From: Bacillus sp. FJAT-27245
GTDB lineage: Bacteria; Bacillota; Bacilli; Bacillales; Cytobacillaceae
DNA: 61,836 nucleotides
Reading direction: 5' to 3'
NCBI RefSeq assembly: GCF_001273955.1
Contig: NZ_LIGI01000001.1
Coordinates: 4,068,536 to 4,130,371 of the forward strand
Positions within the stretch are counted from its first letter, which is position 1. Each line of letters starts with the position of its first letter. Shown in pieces: positions 55,401 through 61,836 of this stretch. The notes beneath the pieces are model-generated. The model ran no database searches. It was not told the origin of the DNA and saw only the letters and a program-made list of their open reading frames with translations. Both the position numbers and the translations under genes were made by a program.

Positions 55401-55844
55401 ATGATATTGCTTTTCTGCTTCATCCCAGTTCTTGTCGTTAAGAGCTTTGGCAAGATCTTCACGCTTTTCATCTAATTTTGTTGCGTAGTTGTAAGCGTCG
55501 ATGTATGTAATAACACGCTTACCGATGTAGTCGCTGTAATAAAAATCAAGGCTTGCAAGAAGAGCGTCCTTGTCTTTGCCGCTATAATTGCTAAGAGCCT
55601 TTTTTGCATTAGCATAAGATGCTTTTGCAGCATTGTACTCTTTGTAAACGTCTGCCAGGTCAGCAAACTTTCCGTCAGCTGTTACATCGCTGTACGTGTG
55701 ATACGCTTTTTTGATTTGGGTGATCGCTTTGCTTACTTCTGTCTGGGCATTGTTTGCAGCATCAGTTTGAACTGGTGCTGCAGCAACGAATGCGGAAGCA
55801 GCGACTGCTGAAGCAGCGGCGATTTTAATTGCCTTTTTCTTCAT
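52479..55844 (-). CDS. Probable major S-layer protein, SbsC-type wall-binding N terminus
   Basis: A 1121-residue exported protein. The signal peptide is MKKKAIKIAAASAVAASAF ... TDAA. The helical N-terminal domain (about 31-270) contains YIDAYNYATKLDEKRE and TRTVILDRVYGKTARELLRS, remembered as closely matching Geobacillus SbsC, whose N-terminal domain binds the secondary cell wall polymer without SLH motifs. The rest is a chain of Ig-like domains rich in Thr, Val, Ala and Asn with a recurring DQYG/DQFG motif (at least five times). There is no cysteine, as usual for S-layers. The start is ATG 55844, after AAAGGGG. It has a near-consensus promoter, a leader of about 80 nt and its own terminator, all fitting high expression. 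It is a likely SecA2/SlaP client by analogy. Confidence 0.88.
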   Translation of the reverse strand: MKKKAIKIAAASAVAASAFVAAAPVQTDAANNAQTEVSKAITQIKKAYHTYSDVTADGKFADLADVYKEYNAAKASYANAKKALSNYSGKDKDALLASLDFYYSDYIGKRVITYIDAYNYATKLDEKREDLAKALNDKNWDEAEKQYHAISYELKTRTVILDRVYGKTARELLRSEFKAEAQALRDSIAVEVTIKMAVEAATKELAEKDFEGAKVQIDKIDKFLADLDKNSEFGKYLAPLVDKVKDEYNGGIALPKVQSVTAVNGTVTVNFDKALEAAPTTADLVVVQSINGAEGKAVTPSAVALSEDKKVVTVTVPKVEATTADQAVVYSVAYKAAPAVAAASFKVEAAAANVKGLSVANAKTLKVELSNKIESLEGLTFTVKRGTTTIVLTPKLSEDKQSVELSSATNLVAGDYTVTVTGGQFKDGSNTASVTVAAQKVAKIEVLSTQAVKSATSTDTVTVGYSVKDQYGTDITKDALAANIQWASSVGTANDDNNGKVTIVKGSEIKKGDTIVLTGVDGTTGTTVVANLTASDAATLQTLTFGALKYPTNKTRVEVNQATAVDLEVNAVDQYGNNVTNATALNASTTIIDSDANASASFVTVDGKAYLRLNTTGMTAAKPVIVTVVINATGQVVNYTFDVVKAPEAAEVSVVAPTATIAAGDGAKTLVATLNVKDQFGADMTADQIVAAAAAGAFTFTSSNSNVIESRNLGIETTGTNKGKLVNTGAFGDVKGTATITVTVNATGKSSSFVLDVNEARKAATIELPSTLVSNLIQGASTSTKLAFKDQYGKDFDVTANISNHAVKVSVSKVSGDDAGLTVTAPDGQSTSGDSITVVDESTFDANATNSFGIAAQAGKKGSYTVTFQFVNTTTNDVLSQVSKTFVVAENVSTGLTYSVADIPTLYKAGSGQDGTTSDISSTDIAAGYAKQVSIKATDAAGNKYVIPSTAIVSVSSNNANILVQNVGGKWYVAGANSAITSDVNGQVSVVVNTNDGVRTITKDVKVSAQALTAQSVEVKDKTAGTSGAVDKTNVTITSSTTTTDQAFVWVTDQFGGYTLGSTALDSISIIPQTGEVTGNVSVTNGVIDFSGVGSKDKNDKFRVIFIKDGKSDFIDVTVGE

Positions 55845-55932
55845 AAGTCTGGTTTTCCCCTTTCGGTATTTTAGTAGTACGACAGTTTCCGCCTGTAAAG
55901 GCACAAACCATCGCCTTACAAACTTAACGACA

Positions 55933-55961
55933 ATTATACTAAAGCACTTTGGAAATATCAA
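55933..55961 (-). promoter_or_regulatory. Strong sigma-A promoter of the S-layer gene
   Basis: On the minus strand, TTGATA (55961-55956), exactly 17 bp, then TATAAT (55938-55933). The transcript would start near 55926, giving an 80-nt leader. Upstream to 56203 the sequence is AT-rich with no other clear element. Confidence 0.8.
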
Positions 55962-56203
55962 CTAATATATGAATTTCCTGTATGTACTTTAGAAATACTG
56001 TGAAAATAGGTAAGTATTGAGCGGCCTACCAGCACCTTTCACATTTACTATAATAATACATTTACTTGGAGATATCTAGTTTTATATGTATATATTTGGC
56101 GAAAAATTGGAAACAATTTATGGTTTTGTTGGAAACTTGTACCTCAAGAGGAAGAATTGTTGTTTTTATATGACTAAAGTCACACAAAATTCTAAATATA
56201 CAT

Positions 56204-56240
56204 AAAAAACCCCCTAATCCACTTATTGGATTGGGGGGTT
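56204..56240 (-). terminator. Terminator of the second SbsC-type gene
   Basis: AACCCCCCAATCCA pairs with TGGATTAGGGGGTT with one mismatch. On the minus strand it is followed by TTTTATG. Confidence 0.85.
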
Positions 56241-56245
56241 CAATA

Positions 56246-57619
56246 TTATTTCGCTGATGTTTCAACATTCACCAGAATTGTCATATACCAGCCATTGTAC
56301 GTTACGACCAGGCTCGCTTTTCCAGATTCAACCGCCGTCACTTTCCCTGATTCATCGACAGTAAAGATTTCGGGGTTTTGAGATTTATAGGTGATCCCTT
56401 TAAAATCTTCGAGTTTCAGAGTTTCACCTGGATCGTCGCCAATGACCTCATCGTTTTGGTCCGTCGCTTTAGTTGGAACGAATTGATATGTTTGTCCTAT
56501 AGCTAAAGTTGCAGCCGGATTTCCACTTTCATCCACCAGCTTTCCTGCATCAAGGCTCCAATATAGAAGGCTTTCCACTAACGGAACCGTATTTTCCGCT
56601 ACTACCTCTCCGGTTTCGCTTTTTAGGAGCTGGATTTTAACAGTACCTGTTTCCGTTTTTGGTATTCCGGTTTTCGCGTATGCCTCGGCAAGGGTGCCGT
56701 CTTCACGGAAGAAGCCTTTGTCATCTTTAATCATATAGCCCTGCTCAAACGGATCCGGGAAGATTTCCTCTCCTTCTTCATTATAAAATGAGAAAGCGTA
56801 AAATCCATAGGCGTTCGGATCGCCTGTCGCCAGTTCATAATTGTCATCAACAAGGATGTGGCTGATTTCCTCCTGGACATCAAGATAAGGAGAAACCGTC
56901 TCAATATAATACTCAAGAAGCGCGTAGGCAGTGTCCTCGTCCTCAAGTTCCTCGAACCAGGCAACAATGTTGTCGTGGAACTTCCTTGCCGATGTTTCAT
57001 CGCCTGCCTCAAGGGCTGTTCCCAAACGGCCGATTTCAATGTAAATGCTGATTGGGTACAATGCATCTGCCTTGGCTTTTTCGGCGGGTAGCTTGTACGC
57101 CTCAAGGATTGCCTGGCGTGTTGATTGGCCATACACTTTATAGAGGATTTTCGCCTGTTTCTTAATTTCATAGGACAACGTATGGTATGTGGCGGTTGCT
57201 TTTACAAAGTCCGCCTTGTCGAGGCTGCTGTTAAGCTGGCTCTGCAGTGCAGCAAGTTTCCTGCCGGATGAAATCGCATCGATATACGCGGCTGTCCGGT
57301 CGATCCACATTTTGACGATGTCAAGGCGGGCGTTCAGCTTCTCCCTTTCCTTCGCGGGTGCTTTCGCAACTGCTGCTTTAGCGGCTGCATAATCTTTCTT
57401 TGCTTTGTTGTACTCGGTCCACGGTTGGACAGCCGGGTTTGCATTGTAGTCAACCGATGTCGCGCGGATGAGAATCACCTTGTTAGCTTCCGCCTTTACG
57501 ACAAGGCTTTCCGCTGTTGACGCCGCTTCCGCCTGGTGTGGATTTACTGCCGCAATGGAAACTGCCGCTGCCGAAGCGAGCATAGCCAGTTGCACCGCTT
57601 TCTTATTCATTTTAGCCAA
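56246..57619 (-). CDS. Second SbsC-type surface protein with Big-like C terminus
   Basis: A 457-residue exported protein. The N-terminal helical domain (about 35-265) is a divergent relative of that in the S-layer protein: YHTLSYEIKKQAKILYKVYG aligns with YHAISYELKTRTVILDRVYG. The C-terminal part has two beta-rich domains, the last a Big_2-like unit (EIFTVDESGKVTAVESGKAS). The start is taken as TTG 57619, because AAGGTGG lies 8 nt ahead. The ATG at 57610 is 17 nt from that RBS, and the ATG at 57637 overlaps it. It lies 400 bp upstream of the S-layer gene but is its own unit with promoter region and terminator. It is probably bound to the same wall polymer as a minor surface or accessory protein. 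Confidence 0.8.
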   Translation of the reverse strand: MAKMNKKAVQLAMLASAAAVSIAAVNPHQAEAASTAESLVVKAEANKVILIRATSVDYNANPAVQPWTEYNKAKKDYAAAKAAVAKAPAKEREKLNARLDIVKMWIDRTAAYIDAISSGRKLAALQSQLNSSLDKADFVKATATYHTLSYEIKKQAKILYKVYGQSTRQAILEAYKLPAEKAKADALYPISIYIEIGRLGTALEAGDETSARKFHDNIVAWFEELEDEDTAYALLEYYIETVSPYLDVQEEISHILVDDNYELATGDPNAYGFYAFSFYNEEGEEIFPDPFEQGYMIKDDKGFFREDGTLAEAYAKTGIPKTETGTVKIQLLKSETGEVVAENTVPLVESLLYWSLDAGKLVDESGNPAATLAIGQTYQFVPTKATDQNDEVIGDDPGETLKLEDFKGITYKSQNPEIFTVDESGKVTAVESGKASLVVTYNGWYMTILVNVETSAK

Positions 57620-57811
57620 GGATGTAACCACCTTCATGATGTATTGTGCAGGCCTGATTAATGACAAACCTGAAATTATCTTACTCTATTGGCTCGGTTG
57701 TCCGCATTATCATATTTATGGTAAAACTGGTTTTCTTCCTCGGCATTTCTTCTCACTTCTCTTCAATACGATTTGCCACATCCATATTTCGACTTATTTT
57801 TCAAAAAAGGG

Positions 57812-57856
57812 TTAGCCAAGTTTGTTTCTTATGGTAAAATATTCTGTACCAGAATA
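57812..57856 (+). promoter_or_regulatory. Promoter and palindrome of the LysM endopeptidase gene
   Basis: TTAGCC (57812-57817), 17 bp, then TAAAAT (57835-57840) with an upstream TGG. A perfect palindrome, TATTCTG/CAGAATA (57840-57856), overlaps the expected start of transcription and could be an operator or a leader hairpin. Confidence 0.4.
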
Positions 57857-57874
57857 CTCCATGGAGGTGAAGTG

Positions 57875-58996
57875 ATGAAGAAAGCAGCAGCCACCTTTGC
57901 GACCGTTGCACTTCTATCAATAGCATATGCCTCGGCCGCATCGGCTTCTGAACTATATACCGTGAAGAAAGGCGATACACTTTCCGGAATCGCGGCTAAG
58001 ACGAATTCATCCGTGGCTGACCTGAAAAAGCTGAACAAACTGGCCTCCGATACAATTTTCCTAAACCAAAAGCTTGTATTGCCTGATTCCGGATCAACTT
58101 CGGTCTCGGCTAAACCGGCCGCCACCGCTAACCAAACCAAGCCGACTGCCACCGCCAACCAGGCTAAGCCAATCACCTATACAGTCGTAAAAGGCGACTC
58201 GTTAAGCGCCATTACTCTGAAAACAGGCATATCAATTGCTGATTTAAAGACCTTGAACAATCTGAAAAACGATACGATTTATGTTGGCCAGGTTCTTAAG
58301 CTCCAGGCGGCATCCACTGGAAATACTAAGCCAGTAGTTCCAGCGCCTGCTAAGCCTGCCGAAAAACCAAAAGTACCAACTGAACCGGCAAAGGCTCCGC
58401 CAGTCCAGCAGGCTAAGCCGCCTGCTACAGCTCATCCATCTTCTGGCAGCTTCGGTTCCTACGTTGTTGTGAACGGAGATACACTTGGGAAGATCGGCCT
58501 GCAATTCAATACGACCGTGGAAAATCTGAAGGCAATGAATGGCCTATCTTCGGATATGATCAGAGTTGGCCAGGTATTGAAGGTTCCGGCACTTGCCGAG
58601 ACGCCTCAGACTGCCACACCTGGAAATAATGACACTGTTCCGACCGTGATATCCTTAGGCAAAAACCTGATAGGCACCCCGTATGTGTGGGGCGGTTCAA
58701 CTCTTGAAGGTTTTGATTGCAGCGGATTCATTTATTATGTAAACAACCAAACAGGAACCCAGCTTGTCCGCCACTCGGCTGAAGGCTACTATAATCGTTC
58801 CTATGAAGTTGATAAACCAGCGCCAGGAGACCTTGTGTTTTTTGAAAATACATACAAAAAGGGAATCTCCCATATGGGTATCTACCTGGGGGACAACCTG
58901 TTTCTTCACGCTGACGCCGTAATCGGGGTTACAATTACAAGCCTTGATGACCCATATTACAAAGCTCGTTTTGAAAGCTTTAAGCGGTTCTATTAA
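57875..58996 (+). CDS. LysM-NlpC/P60 DL-endopeptidase (LytE/LytF-like)
   Basis: A 373-residue secreted autolysin. The signal peptide ends near SASASE. Three LysM domains (about 26-70, 101-143 and 195-238; YTVKKGDTLSGIA, YTVVKGDSLSAIT, YVVVNGDTLGKIG) bind peptidoglycan. They are separated by Pro/Ala-rich linkers. The C-terminal NlpC/P60 domain has Cys282 (FDCSGF), His333 (ISHMG) and His345 (FLHAD). It cuts the D-Glu to diamino-acid bond in stem peptides, as in B. subtilis LytE/LytF/CwlS. Unlike the NlpC protein at 4235 it anchors through LysM and has no GQIGR module. The start is ATG 57875, after GGAGGTGAAGTG; the frame is open from 57773 but without an RBS. Confidence 0.92.
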   Translation: MKKAAATFATVALLSIAYASAASASELYTVKKGDTLSGIAAKTNSSVADLKKLNKLASDTIFLNQKLVLPDSGSTSVSAKPAATANQTKPTATANQAKPITYTVVKGDSLSAITLKTGISIADLKTLNNLKNDTIYVGQVLKLQAASTGNTKPVVPAPAKPAEKPKVPTEPAKAPPVQQAKPPATAHPSSGSFGSYVVVNGDTLGKIGLQFNTTVENLKAMNGLSSDMIRVGQVLKVPALAETPQTATPGNNDTVPTVISLGKNLIGTPYVWGGSTLEGFDCSGFIYYVNNQTGTQLVRHSAEGYYNRSYEVDKPAPGDLVFFENTYKKGISHMGIYLGDNLFLHADAVIGVTITSLDDPYYKARFESFKRFY

Positions 58997-59028
58997 AATA
59001 GCCCTTTTCAATAAGCATTAATTTTTCG

Positions 59029-59056
59029 AAGGCATCCTATGGGGTGCCTTTTTTTC
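59029..59056 (+). terminator. Terminator of the LysM endopeptidase gene
   Basis: AAGGCATCC/GGGTGCCTT stem followed by TTTTTTCC. Confidence 0.85.
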
Positions 59057-59090
59057 CGTCCTATGAAAATCCCTTTTTGCAGTCTACAAG

Positions 59091-59119
59091 TTTACAAAAC
59101 TGCTTGGGAAATTTATACT
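59091..59119 (+). promoter_or_regulatory. Sigma-A promoter of the histidine kinase gene
   Basis: TTTACA, exactly 17 bp, TATACT, about 90 bp upstream of the ATG. Confidence 0.65.
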
Positions 59120-59208
59120 AGTAATAGGATATACTGGCTATTTCTCACCTTATTCCGGAGGGGTCTTTCAGTACGTCTTCGTATGCCATGTTTTGCGGAG
59201 GGGGAGTC

Positions 59209-60726
59209 ATGAACAATCAAATGAAGTACCTGGGCCGGAAGATCAAAGAATTGAGCGGAGATGTGGCCGGTTTTTTGAACTTACCCCGGGATGGCAATCA
59301 ATATAGCGCCATTTATAGCAAGCTCGATAATAAACGCTATATGCAAGGTTACCTCTATTATTTGGTTGGGGAATATCTTGCGGAACAGAGCCCAACCATT
59401 AAGGCCGATTTATTTTCCTTCGCCAATTTGCTGGGGCGAAAGTCCGTGGGCGGAAGCGGCTCGCTTGATACAAGCATTGGCCTCCTAAATGAAACACGGA
59501 CAGCCGTATTCGACCTTTTTGAAAAAGAGATTGAAACTGGTTCCATTACGCCAGGCGACTTTTTTGAATGCATGAAAATACTTGACCCCCTGTATCATGC
59601 AGTCCTGTCTTCAGTCGTTACGCATTATAATGATATCCTTTCAACAACGAGGTACGCATTGGACGAATCAGCCGAAGGGCTTAAGGTGACCCTTAATGAG
59701 CTTGCGGAGCTGAAGAAAGCCTTAAATGAAGCGACGATTTTCTCTGTTATGGATGAAAACGACCGGTTCATTTATGTAAACAAAAAGTATTGCGAGGTTA
59801 CAAAATACACGCCTGAAGAATTAATTGGAAAAACCCCCGCGATGCTCTATTCCGGTTACCACCCGATGGAATATTTCGATGAACTGTGGGAAGAGGTCTC
59901 TGCGGGAAAGGTCTGGAACGGGGAAATCCTCAACAGGGCCAAGGATGGCACGACTTTTTGGGTGGATACAACGATTGTGCCTTTTCTTGATAGGAACGGA
60001 AAAAAGTACAAGCACATTTCCATCCAGTACGATATTACCGAGAAAAAACGGACGGAGGAAACCCTTCAGAAGGCGGAGAAACTTTCAATGGTCGGGGAAC
60101 TAGCCGCAGGGTTCGCACATGAAATCCGCAATCCGCTGACAACAATAAAAGGGTTCGTCCAGCTTCTCACGGAGACAACAAATGAAACCGTTTTCACAAA
60201 AACAATTCTCGATGAAATCGACCGGATCAATTCAATTGTCAGTGACTTTATGATTTTCGCAAGGCCCCATCAGGCTGATTACTCAAAATGCAATCTCGCT
60301 GCCATTTTACAAGGGGCGGCAAGATTCCTTGAACCTGAAGCATTGTTGAGAAATGTGATTATCATATCCCACTTCCCAAGGGATGAAGTCTTGATTTCCG
60401 GAGAAAAGAACCAGCTAAAGCAGGTGTTCCTCAATATCCTTAAAAATGCGATTGAGGCGATTCCAAATGGCGGGATTGTGACGATTTCCATTGAGGAGCG
60501 CGCCAAGGAAGTAGCCGTCATTATAGAAGACACTGGCATCGGCATGACCGATGAGCAATTAAAGAAGCTCGGCGAACCATTTTTCACAACAAAAGCGACC
60601 GGCAACGGGCTTGGGCTTATGGTCTCCTATAAAATCATTCAAGACCATAAAGGCCGGATCAATGTGGAAAGTGAGGGCCCGAACAAAGGAACGGCTTTTA
60701 TTATTACTTTTCCATACAAGAATTGA
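59209..60726 (+). CDS. Orphan PAS-domain sensor histidine kinase
   Basis: A 505-residue cytoplasmic kinase without membrane segments. The N-terminal helical region (about 1-155) resembles RsbR-type N-terminal domains. A PAS domain follows (about 175-285; FIYVNKKYCEVTKYTPEELIG). The dimerisation/phosphoacceptor box has His304 (GFAHEIRNPLTTIKGF). The ATPase domain has N (LNILKNAIEAIP), G1 (IEDTGIGM), F (PFFTTKATGNG) and G2 (GLGLMVSY). No response regulator is adjacent, as for Bacillus sporulation kinases (KinA-KinE), which feed Spo0F; that pathway is inference. The start is ATG 59209, after GGAGGGGGAG. It is a single-gene unit. Confidence 0.88.
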   Translation: MNNQMKYLGRKIKELSGDVAGFLNLPRDGNQYSAIYSKLDNKRYMQGYLYYLVGEYLAEQSPTIKADLFSFANLLGRKSVGGSGSLDTSIGLLNETRTAVFDLFEKEIETGSITPGDFFECMKILDPLYHAVLSSVVTHYNDILSTTRYALDESAEGLKVTLNELAELKKALNEATIFSVMDENDRFIYVNKKYCEVTKYTPEELIGKTPAMLYSGYHPMEYFDELWEEVSAGKVWNGEILNRAKDGTTFWVDTTIVPFLDRNGKKYKHISIQYDITEKKRTEETLQKAEKLSMVGELAAGFAHEIRNPLTTIKGFVQLLTETTNETVFTKTILDEIDRINSIVSDFMIFARPHQADYSKCNLAAILQGAARFLEPEALLRNVIIISHFPRDEVLISGEKNQLKQVFLNILKNAIEAIPNGGIVTISIEERAKEVAVIIEDTGIGMTDEQLKKLGEPFFTTKATGNGLGLMVSYKIIQDHKGRINVESEGPNKGTAFIITFPYKN

Positions 60727-60748
60727 GGCTATTAAAAGCCTCTTTTTC
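60725..60748 (+). terminator. Terminator overlapping the kinase stop codon
   Basis: GAGGCT/AGCCTC stem followed by TTTTTCATTT. The TGA stop lies in the 5' arm. Confidence 0.75.
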
Positions 60749-61049
60749 ATTTCTTTAGTATTTTTCCGGAGGATTACTTTTCCAGAGACCTTACAATGTA
60801 AAATCCATCTCGACTTCCCCCAAGTTTTTTTCGTCACCATTCACCTCCCCTCTTTTCCATTCGCCAGCTTCTACACTCCGAACAGTTGAACCACGTAAAA
60901 GCTTGTCCGATTTGCACCTAATTTGCAGGACGATTCATCGTTTATCCAGAACCGAATCGCGGTAAAGGAAAATTAAGAAAATGGTAACAAAAGGTATGGC
61001 CCTCCACTAAGGAGGGAAATGTCAGGAGAAGAAAAGGGGAGTTGAAGGG

Positions 61050-61148
61050 ATGAAAATAAAAGCCGGAAATTGGAGCAGGTTAACCTTACAGGAAAAGCTG
61101 TTCATCTTGCGGGCGGTAAGCTTTCGATCATCAAAACTTAAGTATTGA
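61050..61148 (+). CDS. Possible 32-residue peptide
   Basis: MKIKAGNWSRLTLQEKLFIL ... KLKY, a basic peptide without signal sequence. AAGGGGAG lies 8 nt ahead of the ATG. A CCCTCC/GGAGGG hairpin (61000-61016) lies in the leader, and a terminator-like hairpin with a long T-tract starts at the stop codon. Together they suggest a small transcription unit in the 530-bp gap 60727-61258. Function unknown; chance ORF not excluded. Confidence 0.4.
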   Translation: MKIKAGNWSRLTLQEKLFILRAVSFRSSKLKY

Positions 61149-61185
61149 GGGGTTGCGGATTTGCTGCACCTCTTTTTTTATTTTT
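61146..61185 (+). terminator. Terminator after the small ORF
   Basis: GAGGGGTTGC ... GCTGCACCTC imperfect stem followed by TTTTTTTATTTTTT. Confidence 0.65.
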
Positions 61186-61213
61186 TATAAGTTCATAGGT
61201 TTATAACCAAATG

Positions 61214-61246
61214 AGCACCCGGAGCCAAAAATGGCCGCCGGGTGCT
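61214..61246 (-). terminator. Terminator hairpin of the choline-binding-repeat-like gene
   Basis: AGCACCCGG/CCGGGTGCT perfect 9-bp stem just beyond the stop. The T-tract is weak. Confidence 0.6.
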
Positions 61247-61258
61247 TCTTTTTGTGCT

Positions 61259-61836
61259 TTATGCAGATTTTTTACCCTTCCCAGGGGTTTCACCGGATTG
61301 TCCTGGAGGCTGGCTTCCGCCTTGGCCAGGCGTGTTGCCAATCTGCCCAGGAGGCGCGTTCTTTTGCTTTTTCTTAACAACACCATCTTTGTCGAGGTGG
61401 TACCACCATCCATCATACTCCGACCACTTGTCTGTCTGCTGGACACCTTCCTCGTTAAAGAGATAGGTCTTGCCGCCGATTGTGACTGGCCCTACCTGCA
61501 TGACTCCTTCGTCATTGAAGTAGTAGGTTGAACCGTCAATTGTTTTCCAGCCACTCACCCGGGCGCCGTCAGCTGTAGGGTCAAGGTAGTACTTTTTGCC
61601 TTCAAGCTCAAGCCATCCGGTAACCTTCTTGCCCTCCGCATCATAGTAGAACCATTGTCCGTCCTTTTCAACCCAGCCGGTTACGATTTGCGGAGGATGT
61701 TGTCCGGCAATGATTCGCCCTTCGATTGTTGGTGAAATCGGGCTGTTCTTTTCGATATAGGAAGCAAGCACTTCAAAGTCGACGACGAACAATTCATTGA
61801 TACGGCCTTCATCCTTTGCTTTTTTGAAGGATGTGT
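61259..61836 (-). CDS. C-terminal part of a cell-wall-binding-repeat protein
   Basis: The frame enters from the window edge (KAKDEGRINELFVVDFEVLAS) and ends at 61259, about 192 codons. It contains five or so repeats of about 20 residues typical of choline/glucan-binding CW_binding_1 motifs (TGWVEKDGQWFYYDAEGKKV, SGWKTIDGSTYYFNDEG, KWSEYDGWWYHLDKDG). The basic, Gly/Pro-rich tail (PPGQIGNTPGQGGSQPPGQ) is low-complexity. The repeats would bind the wall or its polymers. The catalytic or other N-terminal domain lies outside the window. Note that QIGN in the tail is unrelated to the GQIGR module. Confidence 0.8.
   Translation of the reverse strand, partial: TSFKKAKDEGRINELFVVDFEVLASYIEKNSPISPTIEGRIIAGQHPPQIVTGWVEKDGQWFYYDAEGKKVTGWLELEGKKYYLDPTADGARVSGWKTIDGSTYYFNDEGVMQVGPVTIGGKTYLFNEEGVQQTDKWSEYDGWWYHLDKDGVVKKKQKNAPPGQIGNTPGQGGSQPPGQSGETPGKGKKSA

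Noticed and set aside
52479-57619. SLH-domain or LPXTG surface anchors
   Set aside because: Looked for in all exported proteins; none has SLH motifs or a C-terminal LPXTG, hydrophobic stretch and charged tail. No csaB or sortase gene is in the window.

Overview
The window is low-to-mid GC Gram-positive DNA of Bacillaceae type (Mesobacillus/Cytobacillus/Geobacillus-like; the genus cannot be fixed from sequence alone). Evidence: TagO, a SecA2 plus SlaP accessory secretion pair, LysM/NlpC endopeptidases, an LTA-synthase-like enzyme, an orphan PAS histidine kinase, strong GGAGG ribosome binding sites, and S-layer proteins whose N-terminal domain resembles Geobacillus SbsC rather than SLH domains. 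Almost every gene concerns the cell envelope.

Layout. 1-533: 5' part of tagO (minus). 885-4144: secA2-slaP operon (plus). 4235-29965: a run of secreted proteins: an NlpC/P60 endopeptidase, a phosphodiester glycosidase, a CAP-domain protein, two subtilases, two 5'-nucleotidase-type phosphoesterases, an Ig-domain protein, an LTA-synthase-like protein and a beta-propeller protein broken by one in-frame TAG. 30866-45243: an AT-rich polysaccharide operon (minus) for a glycan built on D-FucNAc- and L-FucNAc-type sugars: capD, initiating sugar transferase, C4-reductase, glycosyltransferase, capE-capF-capG, amidotransferase, two glycosyltransferases, flippase and polymerase. 45244-47583: decayed DNA with a candidate EAR (epsC-type) antitermination RNA, a terminator hairpin and remnants of a Wzz-like/tyrosine-kinase pair. 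47584-49950: intact paralogue of the propeller gene. 50234-52306: O-antigen-ligase-like protein plus TPR protein. 52479-57619: the probable major S-layer protein and a second SbsC-type surface protein. 57875-61836: LysM endopeptidase, histidine kinase, a 32-codon ORF and the 3' part of a choline-binding-repeat-like protein.

How it may fit together (inference). SecA2/SlaP would export S-layer proteins that bind a wall polymer through the SbsC-type domain. The polysaccharide operon would make a wall-linked or capsular glycan. The ligase/TPR pair could transfer glycan to a surface acceptor. Eight of the secreted proteins share one module of about 85 residues (GQIGR ... LKPGExYRVY ... GYYV ... 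TPSK). It looks SH3-like and always sits at a protein end: directly after the signal peptide or at the extreme C terminus. It is the best candidate here for an undescribed surface-retention system. The polysaccharide operon lies between two direct copies of the propeller gene, as expected of a cassette that can be exchanged by homologous recombination. No tRNA, rRNA, CRISPR array, complete insertion sequence, SLH domain or LPXTG signal was seen.
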